Source of the DNA: Budorcas taxicolor
Lineage: Eukaryota; Chordata; Mammalia; Artiodactyla; Bovidae
Assembly (NCBI RefSeq): GCF_023091745.1
Contig: NC_068920.1
Location: forward strand, 1,116,001-1,180,000
DNA: 64,000 nucleotides
Direction: 5' to 3'
Each line of letters opens with the position of its first letter. The first letter of the stretch is position 1. The notes beneath the pieces were generated by a model. That model saw nothing but the letters and a program-made list of their open reading frames with translations. It searched no databases and had not been told where the DNA came from. A program made the position numbers and the translations under genes. Shown one piece after another: positions 37,416 to 49,606 of this stretch.

Positions 37416-39561
37416 TTGAGATGCGACGGGAATGCCCGGAATTCTTTCCCGACGAAGCAGGGAAAGGATCACTTACCTCGAACTACGAGGCGGAAACGGG
37501 GCTCCTCTGAATGTGGGCGGGACCCTCGTGTTTCCTCTCGAGTGGAGACGGGTATGTCGGGGAACTTCTTCAGTTGCCCCAAGGGTGGGAAGGACCCTTT
37601 CGACGTTCCAGAGGTGAGGTGTGATTAGCCCCGAGAAGCCTCTGCGGAAATGGGCCTCATCTCGCCTGCAGGGGAGAACATCATGGATATTCTCGAGTTG
37701 CGGCAGGTCTTCTCGAGTTACGACGGGGACCTCAGGGATCCGCTCTGGTGGCCTCAGGAAGGGCCAGTCCCCAAGCGAGGTGCTAGGGTCCATCTCGGGA
37801 TACCACTCCAGTCTATGCCGGGGCCTAAGACCTTGTGTGGAGTCGGGGCCGGAACCTGAGCATTCCTCTCCAGTGTTGACATGGATCTTGGGGTGCCTCT
37901 GAGTCTCCCCAGGGGAGTCAGGCTTCGTCTCGAATGGGGGCAAGCGGGTGCGCTTCCCTCCCGAGCTGCAGAAGTAGGGTCAGGCTTCCTGTCACGTGGA
38001 TCAAGGGATCTGTGGCTTTCCCTCGAGGCTTTCCCTCGAGGCTTTCCCACGACGCTTTCCCACAGGGCTGTGCCAAGTGCCACCTTGGTGTGAGTCGATC
38101 CTCAGCGTGAAAGACGAAACGGTGAAGGGAAAAGAGGTTCCTCTGGAATGGACTGAGACATCTGGGGGACTCTTGGAATGGTGGAACGACCCAGGAGTTC
38201 CTCTCGCCGTTCCTGTTGAGAGGGCCTCCTCTTGAGATGCAACGGGAACGCCTGGAATTCTTTCCCGATGAAGCAGGGAAAGGATCCCTCACCTCGAGCT
38301 ACGAGGCGGAAACGGGGCTCCTCTGGATGTGGGCGGACCCTCAGGTTTCCTCTCGAGTGGAGACGGGTATGTCGGGGAACTTCTTGAGTTGCCCCAAGGG
38401 TGGGAAGGACCCTTTCGACGTTCCAGAGGTGAGGTGTGATTAGCCCCGAGAAGCCTCTGCGGAAGTGGGCCTCCTCTCGCCTGTAGGGGAGAACCGGCTG
38501 GATTTTCTCGAGTTGCGGCAGGTCTTCTCGAGTTACGACGGGGACCTCAGGGACCCGCTCTGGTGGCCTCAGGAAGGGCCAGTCCCCATGCGAGTTGTTA
38601 TGGTCCATCTCGGGATTCCTCTCCCGTCGATGCCGGGGCCTAAGACCTTGTGTGGCGTCGGGGCCCGAACCTGAGGATTCCTCTCCAGTGTTGACATGGA
38701 TCTTGTGGTGTCAGACAGTCTCCCCTGGGGAGTCAGGCCTCGTCTCGAGTGGGGGCATGCACGTGCGCTTCCCTCCCGAGCTGCAGCAGTAGGGTCACGC
38801 TTCCTGTCACGTGGATCAAGGGATCTGTGGCTTTCCCTCGAGGCTTTCCCTCGAGGCTTTCCCACGAGGCTTTATCACAGGGCTGTGCCAAGTGCCACCT
38901 TGGTGTGAGTCGATCCTCGGCGTGAAAGACGAGCCGGTGAAGGGAAAAGAGGTTCCTCTGGAATGGACTGAGACATCTGGGGGACTCTTGGAATGGTGGC
39001 ACGACCCTGGAGTTCCTCTCGCCGTTCCTGTTGAGAGGGCCTCCTCTTGAGATGCGACGGGTACGCCGGGAATTCTTTCCCGATGAAGCAGGGAAAGGAT
39101 CCCTCACCTCGAGCTACGAGGCGGAAACGGGGCTCCTCTGGATGTGGGCGGGACCCTCGTGATTCCTCTCGATCGGAGAAGGGTATGTCGGGGAACTTCT
39201 TGAGTTGCACCAAGCGTGTGAAGGACCCTTTCGACGTTCCAGAGGTGAGGTGTGATTAGCCCCGAGAAGCCTCTGCGGAAGTGGGCCTCCTCTCGCCTGC
39301 AGGGGAGAACCTCCTGGATATTCTCGAGTTGCGGCAGGTCTTCTCGAGTTACGACGGGGCCCTCAGGGACCCGCTCTGGTGGCCTCAGGAAGGGCCAGTC
39401 CCCATACGAGTTGCTAGGGGCCATCTCGTGATACCTCTCCAGTCGATGCCGGGGCCTTAGACCTTGTGTGGAGTCGGGGCCGGAACCTGAGCATTCCTCT
39501 CCAGTGTTGACATGGATCTTGGGGTGCCTCTGAGTCTCCACAGGAGAGTCAGGCCTCGTCT
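36299..39561 (+). repeat. Tandem 4-monomer duplication (3,263 bp), copy 2
   Basis: Second copy of 33036-36298. The junction lies in 36294-36304, inside gtctcgagt, which is a 31-bp subrepeat core. The match stops at 39567 (t against g at 36304), where the sequence goes on into K. Confidence 0.88.
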
Positions 39562-41479
39562 CGAGTTGGGGCATGCGCACGCGATTCCCTCCCGAGCTGC
39601 AGCAGTAGGGTCACGCTTCCTGTCACGTGGATCAAGGGATCTGTGGCTTTCCCTCGAGGCTTTCCCTCGAGGCTTTCCCACGAGGCTTTCCCACAGGGCT
39701 ATGCCAAGAGCCACCTTGGTGTGAGTCGATCCTCGGCGTGAAAGACGAGCCGGTGAAGGGAAAAGAGGTTCCTCTGGAATGGACTGAGACATCTGGGGGA
39801 CACTTGGAACGGTGGCACGACCCTGGAGTTCCTCTCGCCGTTCCTGTTCAGAGGGCCTCCTCTTGAGATGCGACGGGAAGGCCGGGAACTCTTTCCCGAC
39901 GAAGCAGGGAAAGGATCCTTCATCTCGATCTACGAGGCGGAAACGGGGCGCCTCTGGATGTGGGCGGGACCCTGGTGTTTCCTCTCGAGTGGAGACGGGA
40001 ATGTCGGGGAACATCTTGATTTTCACCAAGGGTGTGACGGACCCTTTCGAAGTTCCAGAGGTGAGGTGTGATCAGCCTCGAGATGCCTCTGCGGAAATGA
40101 GCCTCATCTCTCCTGGAGGGGAGAACCTCCTGGATTTTCTCGATTTGCGGCAGGTCTTCTTGAGTTACGACGGGGACCTCAGGGACCCGCTCTGGTGGCC
40201 TCACGAAAGGCCAGGCCCAAGGCTAGTTTCTAGGGGCCCACTAGGGATTCCTCTCCCGTCCATGGCGGGGCCTCAGACCTTGTGTGGAGTCGGGGCCGGA
40301 ACCTGAGGATTCCTCTCCAGTGTTACCATGGATCTTGGGGTGCTTCTGAGTCTCCCCAGGGGAGTCAGGCCTCGTCTCCTGTTGGGGCAGACACGTGCGC
40401 TTTCCTCCCGAGCTGCAGCAGTAGTGTCACGATTCCTGTCACGTGAATCTAGGGATCTGTGGCTTTCCCTCAAGGCTGTCCCACGAGGCTATCCCACAGG
40501 GCTGTGCCACGTGCCACCTTGGTGTGAGTCTATCCGTGGCGTAAAAGGCTAGCCGGTGAAGGGAAAAGAGGTTCCTCTGGAATGTACTGAAACATCTGGG
40601 CGACTCTTGGAGTGGTGGCACGACCCTGGAGTTCCTTTCACCGTTTCTGTTGAGAGGGCCTCCTCTTTAGATGCGACGGGAACGCCGGGATCTCTTTCCC
40701 GACGAAGCAGGGAAAGGATCCCTCATCTCGAGCTACGTCGCAGAAACGGGGCTCCCTGGATGTGGGCGGGACGCTCGTGTTTCCTCTCGAGTGGAGACGG
40801 GTATGTCGGGGAACTTCTTGATTTGCACCAAGGGTGTGAAGGACCCTTTCGAAGTCCAGAGGTGTGGTGTGATCAGTCTCGAGACGCCTCAGCACAAATG
40901 GGCCTCATCTCTCCTGGAGGGGAGAACCTCCAGGATTTTCTCGAGTTGCGGCAGGTCTTTTCGAGTTACGACGGGAACCTCAGGGACCCGCTCTGGTGGC
41001 CTCAGGAAAGGCCAGTCCCCATGCGAGTTGCTAGGGGCCCTCTCGGAATTCCTCTCCCGTTCATGCCGGGGCCTAAGACCTTGTGTGGAGTCGGGGCCGG
41101 GACCTGAGGATTCCTCTCCAGTGTTCCCATGGATCTTGGGGTGCCTCTCAGTCTCCCCAGGGGAGTCAGGCCTCGTCTCGTGTGGGGGCATGCACGTGCG
41201 CTTCCTTCCGGAGCTGCAGCAGCAGGTTCACGCTTCCTGTCACGTGGATCAAGGGATCTGTGTCTTTCTCTCGATGCTTTCCCTCAAGGCTTTCCCACGA
41301 GGCTTTCCCATAGGGCTGTGCCAAGTGCCACCTTGGTGTGAGTCGATCCTCGGCGTGAAAGACGAGCCGGTGAAGGGAAAAGAGGTTCCTCTTGAATGGA
41401 CTGAGACATCTGGGGGACTCTTGGAACCGTGGCAGGACCCTGGAGTTCCTCTCTCCGTTCCTGTTGAGAGGCCCTCCTC
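37416..41479 (+). repeat. HOR pentamer H Q Y K V (4,064 bp)
   Basis: Monomers start at 37416 (H), 38232 (Q), 39047 (Y), 39863 (K) and 40666 (V). H, Q and Y carry the private variants of the 26.8-kb and 34.2-kb copies. From about 39567 the sequence realigns with 28.99 kb onward (offset 10,577) and continues as normal K and V. Confidence 0.88.
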
Positions 41480-44400
41480 TTGAGATGCGACGGGAATGCC
41501 CGGAATTCTTTCCCGACGAAGCAGGGAAAGGATCACTCACCTCGAACTACGAGGCGGAAACGGGGCTCCTCTGAATGTGGGCGGGACCCTCGTGTTTCCT
41601 CTCGAGTGGAGACGGGTATGTCGGGGAACTTCTTCAGTTGCCCCAAGGGTGGGAAGGACCCTTTCGACGTTCCAGAGGTGAGGTGTGATTAGCCCCGAGA
41701 AGCCTCTGCGGAAATGGGCCTCCTCTCGCCTGCAGGGGAGAACCTCCTGGATATTCTCGAGTTGCGGCAGGTCTTCTCGAGTTACGACGGGGACCTCAGG
41801 GATCCGCTCTGGTGGCCTCAGGAAGGGCCAGTCCCCAAGCGAGGTGCTAGGGTCCATCTCGGGATACCACTCCAGTCTATGCCGGGGCCTAAGACCTTGT
41901 GTGGTGTCGGGGCCGGAACCTGAGCATTCCTCTCCAGTGTTGACATGGATCTTGGGGTGCCTCTGAGTCTCCCCAGGGGAGTCAGGCTTCGTCTCGAATG
42001 GGGGCAAGTGGGTGCGCTTCCCTCCCGAGCTGCAGAAGTAGGGTCAGGCTTCCTGTCACGTGGATCAAGGGATCTGTGGCTTTCCCTCGAGGCTTTCCCT
42101 CGAGGCTTTCCCACGACGCTTTCCCACAGGGCTGTGCCAAGTGCCACCTTGGTGTGAGTCGATCCTCGGCGTGAAAGACGAAACGGTGAAGGGAAAAGAG
42201 GTTCCTCTGGAATGGACTGAGACATCTGGGGGACTCTTGGAATGGTGGAACGACCCAGGAGTTCCTCTCGCCGTTCCTGTTGAGAGGGCCTCCTCTTGAG
42301 ATGCAACGGGAACGCCTGGAATTCTTTCCCGATGAAGCAGGGAAAGGATCCCTCACCTCGAGCTACGAGGCGGAAACGGGGCTCCTCTGGATGTGGGCGG
42401 ACCCTCAGGTTTCCTCTCGAGTGGAGACTGGTATGTCGGGGAACTTCTTGAGTTGCCCCAAGGGTGGGAAGGACCCTTTCGACGTTCCAGAGGTGAGGTG
42501 TGATTAGCCCCGAGAAGCCTCTGCGGAAGTGGGCCTCCTCTCGCCTGTAGGGGAGAACCGGCTGGATTTTCTCGAGTTGCGGCAGGTCTTCTCGAGTTAC
42601 GACGGGGACCTCAGGGACCCGCTCTGGTGGCCTCAGGAAGGGCCAGTCCCCATGCGAGTTGTTATGGTCCATCTCGGGATTCCTCTCCCGTCGATGCCGG
42701 GGCCTAAGACCTTGTGTGGAGTCGGGGCCCGAACCTGAGGATTCCTCTCCAGTGTTGACATGGATCTTGTGGTGTCAGACAGTCTCCCCTGGGGAGTCAG
42801 GCCTCGTCTCGAGTGGGGGCATGCACGTGCGCTTCCCTCCCGAGCTGCAGCAGTAGGGTCACGCTTCCTGTCACGTGGATCAAGGGATCTGTGGCTTTCC
42901 CTCGAGGCTTTCCCTCGAGGCTTTCCCACGACGCTTTCCCACAGGGCTGTGCCAAGTGCCACCTTGGTGTGAGTCGATCCTCGGCGTGAAAGACGAGCCG
43001 GTGAAGGGAAAAGAGTTTCCTCTGGAATGGACTGAGACATCTGGGGGACTCTTGGAATGGTGGCACGACCCTGGAGTTCCTCTCGCCGTTCCTGTTGAGA
43101 GGGCCTCCTCTTGAGATGCGACGGGTACGCCGGGAATTCTTTCCCGACGAAGCAGGGAAAGGATCCCTCACCTCGAGCTACGAGGCGGAAACGGGGCTCC
43201 TCTGGATGTGGGCGGACCATCAGGTTTCCTCTCGAGTGGAGACGGGTATGTCGGGGAACTTCTTGAGTTGCCCCAAGGGTGGGAAGGACCCTTTCGACGT
43301 TCCAGAGGTGAGGTGTGATTAGCCCCGAGAAGCCTCTGCGGAAATGGGCCTCCTCTCGCCTGTAGGGGAGAACCGGCTGGATTTTCTCGAGTTGCGGCAG
43401 GTCTTCTCGAGTTACGACGGGGACCTCAGGGACCCGCTCTGGTGGCCTCAGGAAGGGCCAGTCCCCATGCGAGTTGTTATGGTCCATCTCGGGATTCCTC
43501 TCCCGTCGATGCCGGGGCCTAAGACCTTGTGTGGCGTCGGGGCCCGAACCTGAGGATTCTTCTCCAGTGTTGACATGAATCTTGTGGTGTCAGACAGTCT
43601 CCCCTGGGGAGTCAGGCCTCGTCTCGAGTGGGGGCATGCACGTGCGCTTCCCTCCCGAGCTGCAGCAGTAGGGTCACGCTTCCTGTCACGTGGATCAAGG
43701 GATCTGTGGCTTTCCCTCGAGGCTTTCCCTCGAGGCTTTCCCACGACGCTTTCCCACAGGGCTGTGCCAAGTGCCACCTTGGTGTGAGTCGATCCTCGGC
43801 GTGAAAGACGAGCCGGTGAAGGGAAAAGAGGTTCCTCTGGAATGGACTGAGACATCTGGGGGACTCTTGGAATGGTGGCACGACCCTGGAGTTCCTCTCG
43901 CCGTTCCTGTTGAGAGGGCCTCCTCTTGAGATGCGACGGGTACGCCGGGAATTCTTTCCCGATGAAGCAGGGAAAGGATCCCTCACCTCGAGCTACGAGG
44001 CGGAAACGGGGCTCCTCTGGATGTGGGCGGGACCCTCGTGATTCCTCTCGATCGGAGAAGGGTATGTCGGGGAACTTCTTGAGTTGCACCAAGGGTGTGA
44101 AGGACCCTTTCGACGTTCCAGAGGTGAGGTGTGATTAGCCCCGAGAAGCCTCTGCGGAAATGAGCCTTATCTCGCCTGCAGGTGAGAACCTCCTGGATAT
44201 TCTCGAGTTGCGGCAGGTCTTCTCGAGTTACGACGGGGCCCTCAGGGACCCGCTCTGGTGGCCTCAGGAAGGGCCAGTCCCCATACGAGTTGCTAGGGGC
44301 CATCTCGGGATACCTCTGCAGTCGATGCCGGGGCCTTAGACCTTGTGTGGAGTCGGGGCCGGAACCTGAGCATTCCTCTCCAGTGTTGACATGGATCTTG

Positions 44401-46358
44401 GGGTGCCTCTGAGTCTCCACAGGAGAGTCAGGCCTCGTCTCGAGTTGGGGCATGCGCACGCGATTCCCTCCCGAGCTGCAGCAGTAGGGTCACGCTTCCT
44501 GTCACGTGGATCAAGGGATCTGTGGCTTTCCCTCGAGGCTTTCCCTCGAGGCTTTCCCACGAGGCTTTCCCACAGGGCTATGCCAAGAGCCACCTTGGTG
44601 TGAGTCGATCCTCGGCGTGAAAGACGAGCCGGTGAAGGGAAAAGAGGTTCCTCTGGAATGGACTGAGACATCTGGGGGACACTTGGAACGGTGGCACGAC
44701 CCTGGAGTTCCTCTCGCCGTTCCTGTTCAGAGGGCCTCCTCTTGAGATGCGACGGGAAGGCCGGGAACTCTTTCCCGACGAAGCAGGGAAAGGATCCTTC
44801 ATCTCGATCTACGAGGCGGAAACGGGGCGCCTCTGGATGTGGGCGGGACCCTGGTGTTTCCTCTCGAGTGGAGACGGGAATGTCGGGGAACATCTTGATT
44901 TTCACCAAGGGTGTGACGGACCCTTTCGAAGTTCCAGAGGTGAGGTGTGATCAGCCTCGAGATGCCTCTGCGGAAATGAGCCTCATCTCTCCTGGAGGGG
45001 AGAACCTCCTGGATTTTCTCGATTTGCGGCAGGTCTTCTTGAGTTACGACGGGGACCTCAGGGACCCGCTCTGGTGGCCTCACGAAAGGCCAGGCCCAAG
45101 GCTAGTTTCTAGGGGCCCACTAGGGATTCCTCTCCCGTCCATGGCGGGGCCTCAGACCTTGTGTGGAGTCGGGGCCGGAACCTGAGGATTCCTCTCCAGT
45201 GTTACCATGGATCTTGGGGTGCTTCTGAGTCTCCCCAGGGGAGTCAGGCCTCGTCTCCTGTTGGGGCAGACACGTGCGCTTTCCTCCCGAGCTGCAGCAG
45301 TAGTGTCACGATTCCTGTCACGTGAATCTAGGGATCTGTGGCTTTCCCTCAAGGCTGTCCCACGAGGCTATCCCACAGGGCTGTGCCACGTGCCACCTTG
45401 GTGTGAGTCTATCCGTGGCGTAAAAGGCTAGCCGGTGAAGGGAAAAGAGGTTCCTCTGGAATGTACTGAAACATCTGGGCGACTCTTGGAGTGGTGGCAC
45501 GACCCTGGAGTTCCTTTCACCGTTTCTGTTGAGAGGGCCTCCTCTTTAGATGTGACGGGAACGCCGGGATCTCTTTCCCGACGAAGCAGGGAAAGGATCC
45601 CTCATCTCGAGCTACGTCGCGGAAACGGGGCTCCCTGGATGTGGGCGGGACGCTCGTGTTTCCTCTCGAGTGGAGACGGGTATGTCGGGGAACTTCTTGA
45701 TTTGCACCAAGGGTGGGAAGGACCCTTTCGAAGTCCAGAGGTGTGGTGTGATCAGTCTCGAGACGCCTCAGCACAAATGGGCCTCATCTCTCCTGGAGGG
45801 GAGAACCTCCAGGATTTTCTCGAGTTGCGGCAGGTCTTTTCGAGTTACGACGGGAACCTCAGGGACCCGCTCTGGTGGCCTCAGGAAAGGCCAGTCCCCA
45901 TGCGAGTTGCTAGGGGCCCTCTCGGAATTCCTCTCCCGTTCATGCCGGGGCCTAAGACCTTGTGTGGAGTCGGGGCCGGGACCTGAGGATTCCTCTCCAG
46001 TGTTGCCATGGATCTTGGGGTGCCTCTCAGTCTCCCCAGGGGAGTCAGGCCTCGTCTCGTGTGGGGGCATGCACGTGCGCTTCCTTCCGGAGCTGCAGCA
46101 GCAGGTTCACGCTTCCTGTCACGTGGATCAAGGGATCTGTGTCTTTCTCTCGATGCTTTCCCTCAAGGCTTTCCCACGAGGCTTTCCCATAGGGCTGTGC
46201 CAAGAGCCACCTTGGTGTGAGTCGATCCTCGGCATGAAAGACGAGCCGGTGAAGGGAAAAGAGGTTCCTCTTGAATGGACTGAGACATCTGGGGGACTCT
46301 TGGAACCGTGGCAGGACCCTGGAGTTCCTCTCTCCGTTCCTGTTGAGAGGCCCTCCTC
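41480..46358 (+). repeat. HOR hexamer H Q P Y K V (4,879 bp)
   Basis: Monomers start at 41480 (H), 42296 (Q), 43111 (P), 43926 (Y), 44742 (K) and 45545 (V). It is the pentamer with one additional P monomer: P begins gacgggtacgcc like Y but keeps the Q deletion (gcggaccatcagg) and the Q-type ggagaaccggctgg. This P remains Q-like through its second half, unlike the one at 21985. The V monomer has gatgtgacgg instead of gatgcgacgg. Confidence 0.85.
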
Positions 46359-48330
46359 TTGAGATGCGACGGGAATGCCCGGAATTCTTTCCCGACGAAG
46401 CAGGGAAAGGATCACTCACCTCGAACTACGAGGCGGAAACGGGGCTCCTCTGAATGTGGGCGGGACCCTCGTGTTTCCTCTCGAGTGGAGACGGGTATGT
46501 CGGGGAACTTCTTCAGTTGCCCCAAGGGTGGGAAGGACCCTTTCGACGTTCCAGAGGTGAGGTGTGATTAGCCCCGAGAAGCCTCTGCGGAAATGGGCCT
46601 CATCTCGCCTGCAGGGGAGAACCTCCTGGATATTCTCGAGTTGCGGCAGGTCTTCTCGAGTTACGACGGGGACCTCAGGGATCCGCTCTGGTGGCCTCAG
46701 GAAGGGCCAGTCCCCAAGCGAGGTGCTAGGGTCCATCTCGGGATACCACTCCAGTCTATGCCGGGGCCTAAGACCTTGTGTGGAGTCGGGGCCGGAACCT
46801 GAGCATTCCTCTCCAGTGTTGACATGGATCTTGGGGTGCCTCTGAGTCTCCCCAGGGGAGTCAGGCTTCGTCTCGAATGGGGGCAAGTGGGTGCGCTTCC
46901 CTCCCGAGCTGCAGAAGTAGGGTCAGGCTTCCTGTCACGTGGATCAAGGGATCTGTGGCTTTCCCTCGAGGCTTTCCCTCGAGGCTTTCCCACGACGCTT
47001 TCCCACAGGGCTGTGCCAAGTGCCACCTTGGTGTGAGTCGATCCTCGGCGTGAAAGACGAGCCGGTGAAGGGAAAAGAGTTTCCTCTTGAATGGACTGAG
47101 ACATCCGGGGGACTCTTGGAACGGTGGCAGGATCCTGGAGTTCCTCTCGCCGTTCCTGTTGAGAGGGCCTCCTCTTGAGATGCGACGGGAACGCCGGGAA
47201 CTCTTTCCCGAAGAAGCAGGGAAAGGATCCCTCACCTCGAGCTACGAGGCGGAAACGGGGCTCCTTTGTATGTGGGCGGGACCCTCGTGTTTCCTCTCGA
47301 GTGGAGACGGTATGTCGGGGAACTTCTTGAGTTGTACCAAGGGTGGGAAGGAACCTTTTGACGTTCCAGAGGTGAAGTGTGATTAGCCCCGAGAAGACTC
47401 TGCTGAAATGGGCCTCATCTCGCCTGCAGGGGAGAACGTCCTGGATATTCTAGAGTTGCGGTAGGTCTTCCCGAGTTACGACGGGGACCTCAGAGACCCG
47501 CTCTGGTGGCCTCAGGAAGGGCCAGTCCCCATGCGAGTTGCTATGGTCCATCTCGGGATTCCTCTCCCGTCGATGCCGGGGCCTAAGACCTTGTGTGGAG
47601 TCGGGGCCCGAACCTGAGGATTCCTCTCCATTGTTGACATGAATCTTGTGGTGCCTCTCAGTCTCCCCAGGGGAGTCAAGCCTCGTCTCGAGTGGGGGCA
47701 TGCACGTGCGCTTCCCTCCCGAGCTGCAGCAGTAGGGTCACGCTTCCTGTCACGTGGATCAAGGGATCTGTGGCTTTCCCTGGAGGCTTTCCCTCGAGGC
47801 TTTCCCACGAGGCTTTCCCACAGGGCTGTGCCAAGTGCCACCTTGGTGTGAGTCGAACCTCGGCGTGAAAGACGAGCCGGTGAAGGGAAAAGAGGTTCCT
47901 CTGGAATGGACTGAGACATCTGGGGGACTCTTGGAATGCTGGCACGACCCTGGAGTTCCTCTCGCCGTTCCTGTTGAGAGGGCCTCCTCTTGAGATGCGA
48001 CGGGTACGCCGGGAATTCTTTCCCGACGAAGCAGGGAAAGGATCCCTCACCTCGAGCTACGAGGCGGAAACGGGGCTCCTCTGGATGTGGGTGGGACCCT
48101 CGTGATTCCTCTCGATCAGAGAAGGGTATGTCGGGGAACTTCTTGAGTTGCACCAAGGGTGTGAAGGACCCTTTCGACGTTCCAGAGGTGAGGTGTGATT
48201 AGCCCCGAGAAGCCTCTGCGGAAATGAGCCTCATCTCGCCTGCAGGGGAGAACCTCCTGGATATTCTCGAGTTGCGGCAGGTCTTCTCGAGTTACGACGG
48301 GGACCTCAGGGACCCGCTCTGGTGGCCTCA
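45083..48330 (+). repeat. Tandem 4-monomer duplication (3,248 bp), copy 1
   Basis: End of K, then V H E and most of Y. Starts shift by 3,248 bp to the next copy (45545/48793, 46359/49607, 47175/50423, 47990/51238). Both copies share ctcgatcagagaagg in Y and ggcatgaaagacg before H. Differences include gatgtgacgg (45545) against gatgcgacgg (48793). Confidence 0.87.
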
Positions 48331-49606
48331 CGAAAGGCCAGGCCCAAGGCTAGTTTCTAGGGGCCCACTAGGGATTCCTCTCCCGTCCATGGCGGGGCCT
48401 CAGACCTTGTGTGGAGTCGGGGCCGGAACCTGAGGATTCCTCTCCAGTGTTACCATGGATCTTGGGGTGCTTCTGAGTCTCCCCAGGGGAGTCAGGCCTC
48501 GTCTCCTGTTGGGGCAGACACGTGCGCTTTCCTCCCGAGCTGCAGCAGTAGTGTCACGATTCCTGTCACGTGAATCTAGGGATCTGTGGCTTTCCCTCAA
48601 GGCTGTCCCACGAGGCTATCCCACAGGGCTGTGCCACGTGCCACCTTGGTGTGAGTCTATCCGTGGCGTAAAAGGCTAGCCGGTGAAGGGAAAAGAGGTT
48701 CCTCTGGAATGTACTGAAACATCTGGGCGACTCTTGGAGTGGTGGCACGACCCTGGAGTTCCTTTCACCGTTTCTGTTGAGAGGGCCTCCTCTTTAGATG
48801 CGACGGGAACGCCGGGATCTCTTTCCCGACGAAGCAGGGAAAGGATCCCTCATCTCGAGCTACGTCGCGGAAACGGGGCTCCCTGGATGTGGGCGGGACG
48901 CTCTTGTTTCCTCTCGAGTGGAGACGGGTATGTCGGGGAACTTCCTGATTTGCACCAAGGGTGTGAAGGACCCTTTCGAAGTCCAGAGGTGTGGTGTGAT
49001 CAGTCTCGAGACGCCTCAGCACAAATGGGCCTCATCTCTCCTGGAGGGGAGAACCTCCAGGATTTTCTCGAGTTGCGGCAGGTCTTTTCGAGTTACGACG
49101 GGAACCTCAGGGACCCGCTCTGGTGGCCTCAGGAAAGGCCAGTCCCCATGCGAGTTGCTAGGGGCCCTCTCGGAATTCCTCTCCCGTTCATGCCGGGGCC
49201 TAAGACCTTGTGTGGAGTCGGGGCCGGGACCTGAGGATTCCTCTCCAGTGTTGCCATGGATCTTGGGGTGCCTCTCAGTCTCCCCAGGGGAGTAAGGCCT
49301 CGTCTCGTGTGGGGGCATGCACGTGCGCTTCCTTCCGGAGCTGCAGCAGCAGGTTCACGCTTCCTGTCACGTGGATCAAGGGATCTGTGTCTTTCTCTCG
49401 ATGCTTTCCCTCAAGGCTTTCCCACGAGGCTTTCCCATAGGGCTGTGCCAAGTGCCACCTTGGTGTGAGTCGATCCTCGGCATGAAAGACGAGCCGGTGA
49501 AGGGAAAAGAGGTTCCTCTTGAATGGACTGAGACATCTGGGGGACTCTTGGAACCGTGGCAGGACCCTGGAGTTCCTCTCTCCGTTCCTGTTGAGAGGCC
49601 CTCCTC
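46359..49606 (+). repeat. HOR block H E Y V (3,248 bp) with a Y/K hybrid
   Basis: Monomers start at 46359 (H), 47175 (E, 815 bp with four 13-bp units), 47990 (Y, 803 bp) and 48793 (V). The Y monomer switches to K sequence between 48289 and 48330: before it reads gtcttctcgagttac, after it ctcacgaaaggccagg. The whole block reappears as the start of the next one. Confidence 0.87.
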
